Source of the DNA: Vogesella margarita
GTDB lineage: Bacteria > Pseudomonadota > Gammaproteobacteria > Burkholderiales > Chromobacteriaceae
Direction: 5' to 3'
NCBI RefSeq assembly: GCF_028548475.1
Contig: NZ_JAQQLE010000006.1
Coordinates: 62,001 to 126,000 of the forward strand
DNA length: 64,000 bases
Shown: in pieces, positions 56,705 through 64,000 of the stretch
Numbering within the stretch: the first letter of the stretch is position 1
Layout of the letters: each line of letters opens with the position of its first letter
Notes under the pieces: generated by a model
What the model was told of the DNA's origin: nothing
What the model saw: the letters and a program-made list of their open reading frames with translations, nothing else
Databases searched by the model: none
Program-made: the position numbers and the translations under genes

Positions 56705-56730
56705 ATGGCAGTGGCGCGCGCCACTGCCAT
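56705..56730 (-). terminator. 26-base perfect palindrome between autotransporter and ATP-grasp genes
   Basis: ATGGCAGTGG-CGCGCG-CCACTGCCAT; on the minus strand it is followed by TTTTTTATG and another T-run. It reads as a terminator of the autotransporter gene, yet it ends 16 bases before the next start codon in the same operon. Confidence 0.75.
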
Positions 56731-56753
56731 GGTCAATCATAAAACCGGCTGGC

Positions 56754-58715
56754 TCAGAACATCCAGCGCAGTTTGACCGACACGGTCTGGTTCAGGAAGT
56801 CGGTCTTGTACAGCGCATCGTAACGGCCGGTGATTTCCATGCCGCTGGCGGTTTTGTGGGTCAGGCCGAAGCCGCCACGCACCTGCCACGGGCTGGGTTC
56901 CGCACCGTAGGTGACAAACGCCGCATTGGGCGCGCCGGCAAAGGCCGACACGATGGACGAGCGCTCGTTGAGAGTATCGTAACCGACACCGAGGTTGGCC
57001 TGCAGCTGGGTGCCGTTGCCGAGATCCTTGTTCAGCTTGCCTTCCAGCGCCAGCACCAGTGCATCCGACGTGCGGCTTTGCACCTGCAGGTTCAGTGCGC
57101 CGGCACCGGTTTCGCTGTAGGCCTGATCCTTGATCCAGGTGTAGTCGGCACGCAGTGATGGAATGACCGTGGTACTGCTATCCAGCGCATAGCTGCGACC
57201 GATACCCAGGCCGGCATGCGCGGTGAAGCTGTCATAGTCGGAAGAGGCCGTGGACTGGGTGAATGCGATCCGGCGTTCGCCCTGCGAGTTGCCCTGGCCA
57301 ACGTCCACCTGGAAATTCAGATTGGTGCGCTCGTCCAGGCTGTAGCTGCCGTAGCCGACCAGCTGATAGACATCCACTTCGCTGCTCTGCTTCGCCACCG
57401 TGGACTTGCCGTCGATATCGATATTGGCATAGGCCAGCGCGCCACCCAGACGCAGCTGCGGCGACAAGGCACCGTCGACCCCGACCGTCAGACCACGGGT
57501 GCGCGCATCATAGCCGGCTACGCCGTCACGGTTTTCCTGCTCCGCCCAAGAGCCGAACGGTTTGACCCACACATAACGGTCGCTAAACGCCTGGTCACCG
57601 GCCGACAGACCGGTACTGCCTTCGATACGTGCCTGTACGATCTGGTTGACGCTTGCCAGTGCATCCTGCGTCGCAGTGATAGAAGCGCCGGTATGCAGCG
57701 GCAGGGTCTGCGACACCGCGTCGGACACTTCCTGCGCGGTAGCCAGCTGGCCCAGTGCATCGACCACCTCTTGCAGACCGGACGCACCGGAATCCAGCAC
57801 CTGTGCCGCACCCAGCCCCGGGGTATTGCTGTTGTCACGCGCCGCCTGCTCCACCGTCAGTGCGCGCACGGCGTCGATATACAGGGTGTTGGAAACCACT
57901 TGCTGCGTGAAGTTGAACAGTGCGCTGTTGTCGGTGATCTGCGAGAAGGTGCCGGTGAAGGTATTCGTCGCGTGGATGATGCCGAAGGAGTGGAGGCCAG
58001 AGCTCAGGCTCAGCCCGCTGTTGGCTTTCACGTCCACATCCAGTGTGCCATCCAGCTCAACGTTGGCCGCCTGCAGGTAGCTGTAGCTGCCTTCACTGCT
58101 GGTCGACACGATGCCTACCCGCAGCGTGGCACCAGACTCCTGGCTGAAGTCACCACTCAGCACCGCTGAGCCAGCGCTACCGCTGTTACGCAGGTCGTCC
58201 CTGTCGACGCCATTCTTGAGCGTCACCACGCCGCCGTTCTGGTTGAACAGGTCGGTGGCGACGATGGAGCCGGCGATCTGGCCCTGGTTATAGATACTGA
58301 TGTCCTGCGCTTCCAGGCCGCCGGCACGGTTCACGGCATAGCTCTGCCCCACAATCACGCCACTGCTACGGTTGTAAATCTGGGTGTCAAGACTGCTCGA
58401 ATCATCCTGCAAGTAGATCGCCGTGCTACCGGTAATCCGGCCACTGTTGTCAACGGAAGTCGACACTTCGTTGCCAGAATTGATGGTAACGGCAGTGTTG
58501 CCGCTCACATCGATGGCACCGGCAGAGCTAACGGACAGGTCGCTGCATACCGTCGCCGCAGTGGTTGTCTCGGTGGTGACGGAGGTGGTGCAAGGAGTCG
58601 CCTGCGCCGAACCGGCGGCCAAGGCAAAACAGGCGGCGGCGGTGGCCAGCACCAGCAGTTTTTGCTTGCTGCCAGGTTGGCCGCAGGCAGGACGGGTGGA
58701 GAATAGGGTAGGCAT
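56754..58715 (-). CDS. Autotransporter (type Va) outer-membrane protein
   Basis: 653 residues from ATG 58715 (MPTLFSTRPACGQPG). A long signal region (about 1-40, ending AAGSAQA) is followed by a Ser/Thr/Asn/Gly-rich beta-helical passenger (about 41-330) with repeats such as VDNSGRITGSTAIYLQDD and NQGQIAGSIVATDLFNQNGG. A linker leads to a C-terminal autotransporter barrel (about 385-653) ending in KLRWMF, with the terminal Phe needed for BAM insertion. The passenger is short and has no protease motif, so adhesion or surface display is more likely. First gene of the minus-strand accessory operon. Confidence 0.88.
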   Translation of the reverse strand: MPTLFSTRPACGQPGSKQKLLVLATAAACFALAAGSAQATPCTTSVTTETTTAATVCSDLSVSSAGAIDVSGNTAVTINSGNEVSTSVDNSGRITGSTAIYLQDDSSSLDTQIYNRSSGVIVGQSYAVNRAGGLEAQDISIYNQGQIAGSIVATDLFNQNGGVVTLKNGVDRDDLRNSGSAGSAVLSGDFSQESGATLRVGIVSTSSEGSYSYLQAANVELDGTLDVDVKANSGLSLSSGLHSFGIIHATNTFTGTFSQITDNSALFNFTQQVVSNTLYIDAVRALTVEQAARDNSNTPGLGAAQVLDSGASGLQEVVDALGQLATAQEVSDAVSQTLPLHTGASITATQDALASVNQIVQARIEGSTGLSAGDQAFSDRYVWVKPFGSWAEQENRDGVAGYDARTRGLTVGVDGALSPQLRLGGALAYANIDIDGKSTVAKQSSEVDVYQLVGYGSYSLDERTNLNFQVDVGQGNSQGERRIAFTQSTASSDYDSFTAHAGLGIGRSYALDSSTTVIPSLRADYTWIKDQAYSETGAGALNLQVQSRTSDALVLALEGKLNKDLGNGTQLQANLGVGYDTLNERSSIVSAFAGAPNAAFVTYGAEPSPWQVRGGFGLTHKTASGMEITGRYDALYKTDFLNQTVSVKLRWMF

Positions 58716-58958
58716 AGCGATTCCTAGTCTGGTACGGGTGGCGACATTGTGATTACATAAGGACAACTTGAAAATAAAATGTCATAGCAACGGCCGCCTT
58801 ATTATCCAGACTGTGGTTTTTCACACCCGAAAATCGGGGGCAAAAGGCTGTCAATACAGGCGTTACACCGCCAAGAACCCAAACTGTCGGCACACAGCCC
58901 TCACAGCAAAACCGCTGTTATCCAGTACATTTTATAAAAAAAACTGAAAAATACCTCG

Positions 58959-59552
58959 ATGCAACAACTCAATCTTGCCCACATGGAGCTGTTTCCGACC
59001 CGGGTCTGGTCGGTCAGCCTGTCAGCCCTGAACGAACACGTGCCGCAATGGACGGCACAGGTCGAATTGTGGCGGCAGCAGCATCCAGTTGCGGAGGGAC
59101 GCTCCAACCGCATGGGCTGGAACAGTGCACAGACACTGTTTGACGACCCGCTTTTTCTGCCGCTGACACAGGCGGTACGGAGCGTTTTCGATTTCATCTT
59201 CAACGAAATGGGCCCGCCACTGCATCGCTACCAGCTGAAAGCCTGGGCCAATGTGCATGACGCCGGCGGCTACAACACCTTTCACAATCACGCCGGTGCC
59301 CTGCTCAGCGCCTGTTACTACCTGAAGGTACCCGCCGGCAGCGGACCCATCGTGCTGCGCGACCCGCGCCCCGGCGCGCTGCTGTCACCGTGGCAAGGCA
59401 GCCTGCGCCCCAACGCCGGCAGCGAGATTTCCATTGCCCCGGAAGCTGGCCAGCTACTGGTGTTTCCCAACTGGCTGGAACATGGCACCGAAGCCCATGC
59501 CGGCAGCGAGTCGCGCATCTCCATCCCGATCAATGCCATCTTGGGCCCTTGA
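58959..59552 (+). CDS. Putative 2OG-Fe(II) oxygenase (TIGR02466-like)
   Basis: 197 residues in a double-stranded beta-helix. The iron-binding region is YNTFHNHAGALLSACYYLKVP (His at about 109-111) with the distal His in NWLEHGTEAH and the 2OG-binding Arg in SRISIPINA. The opening MELFPTRVWSVSL resembles the usual start of this family, so ATG 58983 is an alternative to ATG 58959. Neither has a clear Shine-Dalgarno. Divergent from the autotransporter/ATP-grasp operon; it could hydroxylate an amino acid or the peptide product. Confidence 0.8.
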   Translation: MQQLNLAHMELFPTRVWSVSLSALNEHVPQWTAQVELWRQQHPVAEGRSNRMGWNSAQTLFDDPLFLPLTQAVRSVFDFIFNEMGPPLHRYQLKAWANVHDAGGYNTFHNHAGALLSACYYLKVPAGSGPIVLRDPRPGALLSPWQGSLRPNAGSEISIAPEAGQLLVFPNWLEHGTEAHAGSESRISIPINAILGP

Positions 59553-60019
59553 GCCGCAGCCGACATTATCGTTTCCGGTATCTCCAAGGCCACATGGGTT
59601 CTCACTTAAGCTGGCGACTAGCCTGTTGCGGCAGATAGCCATCTCGCTTGATGAAGCGTTATCGGATCCGCCAATGCCAAAGCCCACCGGAAATCCGCAC
59701 CAATATTTGCCCAACGTCGAAGACTGGCTTGTCCTGCTCGTCAGTACATGAGCCTGTCCGAAAATCACGCCGCGCTACCCAGCAGGATTCGTATCGACGA
59801 AAATCCGCACAAGCAGCCTTGGCGTTGCTCCACATGCGTAGCAACACTTCATGCAAACTAAAAAGCCGACCAAAAGGTCGGCTTTTTAGAAAACCTGACA
59901 GCTAGCGCCCAAAAAACACTATTAAAGATGCATTAGTGATCTGTATCGGCCAGTAGCCAGTAGCAATGTAGAGTACAAATTATCGTTGTTCAGTACACTC
60001 AAGCGTTGGAAGTGTCACC
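59553..60019. other. Intergenic region, oxygenase / lipA
   Basis: 467 bases, more AT-rich than the surroundings. A perfect terminator occurs at 59858-59889, and an inverted repeat GTTGCT/AGCAAC lies at about 59824-59845. Short open frames on both strands show no recognisable family and no ribosome binding site; decayed coding sequence is possible. Confidence 0.5.
59858..59889. terminator. Symmetrical terminator upstream of lipA
   Basis: CTAAAAAGCCGACC (59858-59871) pairs perfectly with GGTCGGCTTTTTAG (59876-59889) around AAAA; suits both strands. Confidence 0.88.
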
Positions 60020-60967
60020 TTACACGCCGGCCTCGTGCGCCTGCACGTCAGCGTGATAGCTGGAACGTACCATGGCGCCGACGGCGGCGTGCTTGAAGCC
60101 CATTTCGTAGGCACGGGTTTCGTACTGCTTGAACACGTCCGGGTGCACGTAGCGCAGCACCGGCAGGTGGCCGTCGGTCGGCTGCAGGTACTGGCCGATG
60201 GTGATCATGTCGATATCGTGGGCGCGCATGTCGGCCATCACTTCGTACACTTCTTCATCGGTTTCGCCGAGGCCGACCATGATGCCGGACTTGGTGCGCA
60301 CTTCCGGATTGCGCGCCTTGTACTCTTTCAGCAGCGTCAGCGAGTGCTGGTAGTCGGAGCCGGGACGGGCCTGCTTGTACAGGCGCGGCGCGGTTTCCAG
60401 GTTGTGGTTCATCACGTCCGGCGCGGTGGCGCTGAGGATGTCCAGCGCGATGTCGAGACGGCCGCGGAAGTCCGGCACCAGCACCTCGATCTGGGTGCCC
60501 GGCGACTGCTTGCGCACTTCGCTGATGCAATCGGCAAAGTGCTGGGCACCGCCGTCACGCAGGTCGTCGCGGTCAACCGAGGTGATCACCACGTAGCGCA
60601 GCTTGAGCGCGGCCACGGTTTCGGCGAGGTGGATCGGCTCCTGCGCGTCCAGCGGGTTCGGACGGCCGTGGCCGACGTCACAGAACGGGCAGCGGCGGGT
60701 GCAGATGTCGCCCATGATCATGAAGGTGGCGGTGCCCTTGCTGAAGCATTCGCCGATGTTCGGGCAGGTCGCCTCTTCACAGACGGTGTGCAGTTTCTGC
60801 TCGCGCAGGATCTGCTTGATCTCGTTGAAACGCTGGCCGTTCGGCAGCTTGGCGCGAATCCACTCCGGCTTTTTGAGCTTTTCGTCCAGCGGCACGATCT
60901 TGATCGGAATGCGTGCCGTCTTGTCGGCGCCCTTGTGTTTTACGCCAACCTGGTTTTCCAGTTTCAT
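60020..60967 (-). CDS. lipA: Lipoyl synthase
   Basis: Radical-SAM enzyme inserting two sulfurs into octanoyl groups. 315 residues from ATG 60967 ([23 protein letters not shown]). The auxiliary cluster cysteines are C63, C68 and C74 ([12 protein letters not shown]); the radical-SAM cluster is C89, C93 and C96 (CTRRCPFC). The C-terminal RSSYHAD carries the conserved RSSY serine ligand. Overlaps lipB by four bases. Confidence 0.97.
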   Translation of the reverse strand: MKLENQVGVKHKGADKTARIPIKIVPLDEKLKKPEWIRAKLPNGQRFNEIKQILREQKLHTVCEEATCPNIGECFSKGTATFMIMGDICTRRCPFCDVGHGRPNPLDAQEPIHLAETVAALKLRYVVITSVDRDDLRDGGAQHFADCISEVRKQSPGTQIEVLVPDFRGRLDIALDILSATAPDVMNHNLETAPRLYKQARPGSDYQHSLTLLKEYKARNPEVRTKSGIMVGLGETDEEVYEVMADMRAHDIDMITIGQYLQPTDGHLPVLRYVHPDVFKQYETRAYEMGFKHAAVGAMVRSSYHADVQAHEAGV

Positions 60968-61587
60968 GCTGTCTCCTTCATCACCGTCAGGTGTCGCTCC
61001 AGCTGCGGCAGCAGCCGTTCGGCGGCTTGCGCAACGGTCAGCGCAACGCCTTGGTCTTTGATTTGAGTGACCTTGAGGCCGGCATAGCCGCAAGGGTTGA
61101 TCCACAGGAAGGGCGTCAGGTCCATGTCCACGTTCAGGCTCAGCCCGTGGTAGACGGCGCCGTTCTTGATGCGCAGGCCCAGTGACGCGATCTTCTCGCC
61201 GCCTACATAAACGCCGGGGGCGTTGACATCGCCGTAGGCGGCGATACCCAGCTCGCCCAGCATGTCGATGATCGCCTGCTCGATGCGGCGCACCAACTCA
61301 CGCACGCCGATGCCCATACGCTTGAAGTCGATCAGCAGGTAGACCACCAGCTGGCCGGGGCCGTGATAGGTGACCTGGCCGCCGCGATCGCACTTCACCA
61401 CCTCGATGCTGCTGGGCATGATCAGGTGCTCCGGCTTGCCGGCCAGGCCCAGGGTGTACACCGGAGGGTGCTCGACGCACCACAGCTCGTCCGGCGTCGC
61501 CGGCGTGCGGCTGTCGGTAAAGGCCTGCATGGCCTGCCAGGTCGGCGTGTAGTCGACCAGACCCAGCTGTTTGACGAGGCGGCTCAT
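60964..61587 (-). CDS. lipB: Octanoyl-ACP:protein octanoyltransferase
   Basis: Transfers octanoate from ACP to lipoyl domains. 207 residues. Conserved [12 protein letters not shown] at 68-79, with catalytic Lys132 in [12 protein letters not shown] and catalytic Cys166 in NPCGYAG. Directly upstream of lipA; together they make the de novo lipoylation route. Three bases after the DUF493 stop. Confidence 0.96.
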   Translation of the reverse strand: MSRLVKQLGLVDYTPTWQAMQAFTDSRTPATPDELWCVEHPPVYTLGLAGKPEHLIMPSSIEVVKCDRGGQVTYHGPGQLVVYLLIDFKRMGIGVRELVRRIEQAIIDMLGELGIAAYGDVNAPGVYVGGEKIASLGLRIKNGAVYHGLSLNVDMDLTPFLWINPCGYAGLKVTQIKDQGVALTVAQAAERLLPQLERHLTVMKETA

Positions 61588-61590
61588 GGC

Positions 61591-61860
61591 TTACAGTGCA
61601 AACTTGACGAGGGCATGGCTGGATAGCGCGCGATAGATGTCGTCCAGCTGCTCGCGCGACATCGCGGTCACGGTGACGGTCAGCGACACGTAACGGCCGC
61701 TGGAGCTGTCGCGCGCCACGATGTCGGTGATGTCCAGATCCGGCGCATGCACGCGCACCACTTCGAAAATGGTGGGGTGGAAGTCAGGATGTTTCTCGCC
61801 CATCACCTTGATCGGGAAGCGGCACGGAAACTCCATCAACTCTTTCTGCTCTTCACTCAT
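61591..61860 (-). CDS. DUF493/YbeD-family protein
   Basis: 89 residues, MSEEQKELMEFPCRFPIKVMGEKHPDFHPTIFEVV, ending DDIYRALSSHALVKFAL. YbeD relatives have an ACT-like regulatory fold and are regularly encoded between dacA and lipB in proteobacteria; the biochemical role is unsettled. Closely coupled to lipB. Confidence 0.9.
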   Translation of the reverse strand: MSEEQKELMEFPCRFPIKVMGEKHPDFHPTIFEVVRVHAPDLDITDIVARDSSSGRYVSLTVTVTAMSREQLDDIYRALSSHALVKFAL

Positions 61861-61888
61861 TGCTCTGTACTCGGCTATTCCTGATGGT

Positions 61889-61921
61889 CAAGGTTGGCCG
61901 CAATGGCTGCGGCCAACCTTG
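61889..61921. terminator. Inverted pair of the dispersed motif between dacA and DUF493
   Basis: CAAGGTTGGCCGCA (61889-61902) and its exact complement TGCGGCCAACCTTG (61908-61921) form a 14-base-pair stem with a 5-base loop. This is the clearest case of two motif copies building a terminator-like hairpin; no T-run follows. Confidence 0.75.
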
Positions 61922-61930
61922 CGTGGCGGC

Positions 61931-63073
61931 TTACCAGCCCAGCCACAACTTGATGCTGTCCCACAGACGGCTGAAGAAACCACCCTCTTCCACCGCCTTC
62001 AGCGCCTGCACCGGGCGCTCCAGCAGCACCTTGCCGTCCAGCGACACGGTCAGCTTGCCGACTTCCTGGCCCTGCTTGATCGGCGCGATCACCGGCTGCA
62101 GCGTCTTCATCTCCGCCTTCAGGCGGCTGGTTGCGCCCTTGGCGACGGTCACGTGCACGTCGCGATCAAAACCGATGGCCAGCGTCGAGGCGGCACCCTT
62201 GTACACCGGCAGCGTCGAGACGGCTTGTCCGGCAGTATACAATTTGGGCGTTTCGAAAAACTGCAAGCCGTAGTTGAGCAATTTCGAGCTTTCCACCGCG
62301 CGGGCTTCCGGGCTGGCGGTGCCGACCACCACCGACAGCACGCGGCGGCCGTCGCGGCGGCTGGAGGCGATCAGGTTGTAGCCGGCGCCCTCGGTATGGC
62401 CCGTCTTCATGCCGTCCACGTTCGGATCGCGGTACAGCAGCAGGTTGCGGTTAGGCTGGGTGATGTTGTTATAGGTAAACGACTTGATCGAATACGTCGG
62501 GTAGTACTGCGGGAAATCATGGATGATCGCCGCCGATAGCGTGGCCAGGTCGCGCACCGAGGTGAAGTGCTCGGGGTCCGGCAGGCCGGTGGAATTCTTG
62601 AAGTTGGTGGCCTTCATGCCCAGGCGCTTGGCCTCGGCCGTCATCATCTGCGCGAACACCTGCTCGCTGCCGGCAATGGCTTCGGCCAGCGTCACGCAGG
62701 CGTCGTTGCCGGACTGCACGATCATGCCCTTGATCAGGTTATCGACCGTGACCGGCACTTTCGGGTCGAGGAACATGCGCGAGCCTTCCTGCTTCCAGCC
62801 CACCTGCGACACGGTCAGCGTCTGCTCCAGTGTCAGGCGTTTTTCCTTCAGCGCCTTGAAGGTGAGATAGGCCGTCATCAGCTTGGTCAGCGAGGCGGGT
62901 TCGACACGCAGGTCCGGATCGCGGGCCGCGATGATCTGGCCGCTCTGGAAATCCATCAGGAAATAGGCCTTGCCCGCGATTTCCGGCACCGGCGGCACGA
63001 AAGCGGTATTGGCCTGGGCCAGCGTGGAGAGAGACAGGGCGGCAACAAGCAGTGCAGAGGTAATCTTTTTCAT
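61931..63073 (-). CDS. dacA: D-alanyl-D-alanine carboxypeptidase (PBP5/6 type)
   Basis: Trims pentapeptide stems of peptidoglycan in the periplasm. 380 residues from ATG 63073, with a signal peptide MKKITSALLVAALSLSTLAQA. Active-site motifs: SLTK at 61-64, SGN at 121-123, KTG at 223-225. The C-terminal PBP5 beta domain is followed by an amphipathic anchor helix (FFSRLWDSIKLWLGW). The dacA-DUF493-lipB-lipA order is the usual one. Confidence 0.95.
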   Translation of the reverse strand: MKKITSALLVAALSLSTLAQANTAFVPPVPEIAGKAYFLMDFQSGQIIAARDPDLRVEPASLTKLMTAYLTFKALKEKRLTLEQTLTVSQVGWKQEGSRMFLDPKVPVTVDNLIKGMIVQSGNDACVTLAEAIAGSEQVFAQMMTAEAKRLGMKATNFKNSTGLPDPEHFTSVRDLATLSAAIIHDFPQYYPTYSIKSFTYNNITQPNRNLLLYRDPNVDGMKTGHTEGAGYNLIASSRRDGRRVLSVVVGTASPEARAVESSKLLNYGLQFFETPKLYTAGQAVSTLPVYKGAASTLAIGFDRDVHVTVAKGATSRLKAEMKTLQPVIAPIKQGQEVGKLTVSLDGKVLLERPVQALKAVEEGGFFSRLWDSIKLWLGW

Positions 63074-63304
63074 CAGAGGCAAAACACGATTAGGGTGGGT
63101 TCAAGGCAAAGCAGGCGGGGATTATACACCCAAGCCCGCGCTTCATTCGCGCTGCGGTACAGGTTTTTCTATACAAAACAAGCCCGCGCGCCGCGCCGAC
63201 CGCCGCATTGCAGCAATCTTTGCCTTACGGCGCTTTTCGCTGGCACTTGGTTCCTGTTAATCTGGTGATTCATAAAAAAAGACATCATCCGGACACCGAT
63301 CACC

Positions 63305-64000
63305 ATGCCGCATCCCAAGGACTATCTAGAACGCATTCTTACTTCCAACGTCTACGACGTGGCCATCGAGAGCCCGCTGGACGTGGCCGCCAATCTCAGT
63401 CGCCGCACCGGCAACACCATCCTGCTCAAGCGCGAAGACTTGCAGCCGGTGTTCTCGTTCAAGCTGCGCGGCGCCTACAACAAGATGTCCAAGCTCACGC
63501 CCGAGCAGCTGGCCCGCGGCGTGATTACCGCCAGCGCCGGCAACCACGCGCAGGGCGTGGCGCTGTCGGCGCAGCGCATCGGCTGTGAAGCCACCATCGT
63601 GATGCCGGTCACCACCCCGCAGGTGAAGATCGACGGCGTCACCCGCCGCGGCGGCAAGGTGGTGCTGGCCGGCGAATCGTTCAGCGACGCCTATCAGCAC
63701 ACCATGAAACTGGTGGCCGAAAACGGCATGACCTACATCCCGCCGTTTGACGATCCGGACGTGATCGCCGGCCAGGGCACCATCGGCATGGAAATCCTGC
63801 GCCAGCACCCCGGCCCGATCGACGCGGTATTCGTAGCCATCGGCGGCGGCGGCCTCGCCGCGGGCGTGGCCAGCTACATCAAACGCCTGAAGCCGGAAAT
63901 CAGGATCATCGGCGTGCAGCCGGTCGATTCCGACGCCATGAGGCAGTCGATCGAGGCCGGCCACCGTGTCGAGCTGAAGGACGTCGGCCTGTTCGCCGAC
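63305..64000 (+). CDS. ilvA: Threonine deaminase, N-terminal part (runs off window)
   Basis: PLP enzyme converting threonine to 2-oxobutyrate, the first step to isoleucine. 232 residues are visible from ATG 63305. The PLP lysine is K53 in FSFKLRGA, with the phosphate or substrate loop SAGNHAQG at about 77-84 and the Gly-rich VAIGGGGLAAG at about 178-188. PLP-only catabolic forms share these motifs, but the MPHPKDYLERILTSNVYDVAIESPL opening is that of biosynthetic IlvA; the C-terminal ACT domain would lie outside the window. Confidence 0.93.
   Translation, partial: MPHPKDYLERILTSNVYDVAIESPLDVAANLSRRTGNTILLKREDLQPVFSFKLRGAYNKMSKLTPEQLARGVITASAGNHAQGVALSAQRIGCEATIVMPVTTPQVKIDGVTRRGGKVVLAGESFSDAYQHTMKLVAENGMTYIPPFDDPDVIAGQGTIGMEILRQHPGPIDAVFVAIGGGGLAAGVASYIKRLKPEIRIIGVQPVDSDAMRQSIEAGHRVELKDVGLFAD

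Noticed and set aside
59659-59856. Minus-strand 65-codon frame as a transposase fragment
   Set aside because: Translation (MHEVLLRMWSNAKAACADFRRY...) matches no transposase I know; no inverted repeats or target duplication were found.

Overview
The window looks like a GC-rich betaproteobacterium of the order Neisseriales, most likely a Chromobacteriaceae-type genus such as Vogesella, Pseudogulbenkiania or Chromobacterium. This rests on the dacA-DUF493-lipB-lipA order, the cNOR denitrification cluster, the Zur-COG0523-ZnuCBA block and a strong CTG/GCC codon bias. The genus is an inference, since no rRNA or tRNA gene was seen. Genes run off both ends (norD on the left, ilvA on the right).

Region 1 (1-11000) is a nitric-oxide/denitrification island. 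On the minus strand norC-norB-norE comes first, then an AraC regulator and an EamA exporter, then norF-norQ-small membrane protein-norD. A uroporphyrinogen-III methyltransferase gene (cobA/nirE type) is divergent from norC across a perfect FNR/DNR-type box. A second operon (hemerythrin, DUF2249, multi-TM protein) has its own near-perfect box, which points to shared anaerobic/NO control.

Region 2 (11000-22650) has an EmrR-like regulator with a complete tripartite drug-efflux set (outer-membrane channel, EmrA, EmrB), a soluble CZB chemoreceptor, a DctB-DctD two-component pair behind a canonical-looking sigma-54 promoter, and an Aer-like chemoreceptor.

Region 3 (22650-39500) is mostly housekeeping: prmB, phosphomannomutase, trpD-trpG, guaC, a ParA protein, DHH and HAD phosphatases, a YciI-BolA-PpiC-PpiC operon and enoyl-CoA hydratase. 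It also holds a gluconate-type module: gntK-dctQ-dctM-dctP opposite a LacI-type GntR, with two GntR operators 100 bp apart.

Region 4 (39500-47900) is metal and heme biology: a TauE/SafE membrane protein, zur-cobW-(small His-rich membrane protein)-znuC-znuB-znuA as one overlapping operon, two tandem cytochromes c' with a cytochrome b561, then tyrS.

Region 5 (48000-59600) is the accessory part. It has a GGDEF-EAL protein, an orphan protein, a decayed amino-acid-binding protein gene with microsatellites, and an unusual locus: autotransporter, two tandem cyanophycin-synthetase-like ATP-grasp proteins with a shrunken Mur-ligase tail, a lipoprotein hydrolase and a divergent 2OG-Fe(II) oxygenase. 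I cannot match this locus to a described pathway. Region 6 (60000-64000) is lipA, lipB, DUF493, dacA and ilvA.

Two dispersed signals run through the whole window. One is a short motif, consensus CAAGGTTGGCCGCAA. I count about 19 exact copies of its 12-base core, several as inverted pairs at gene ends, which resembles the behaviour of a DNA uptake sequence. The other is a 130-150 bp palindromic MITE-like element present three times, each time butted against the stop codon of a minus-strand gene.
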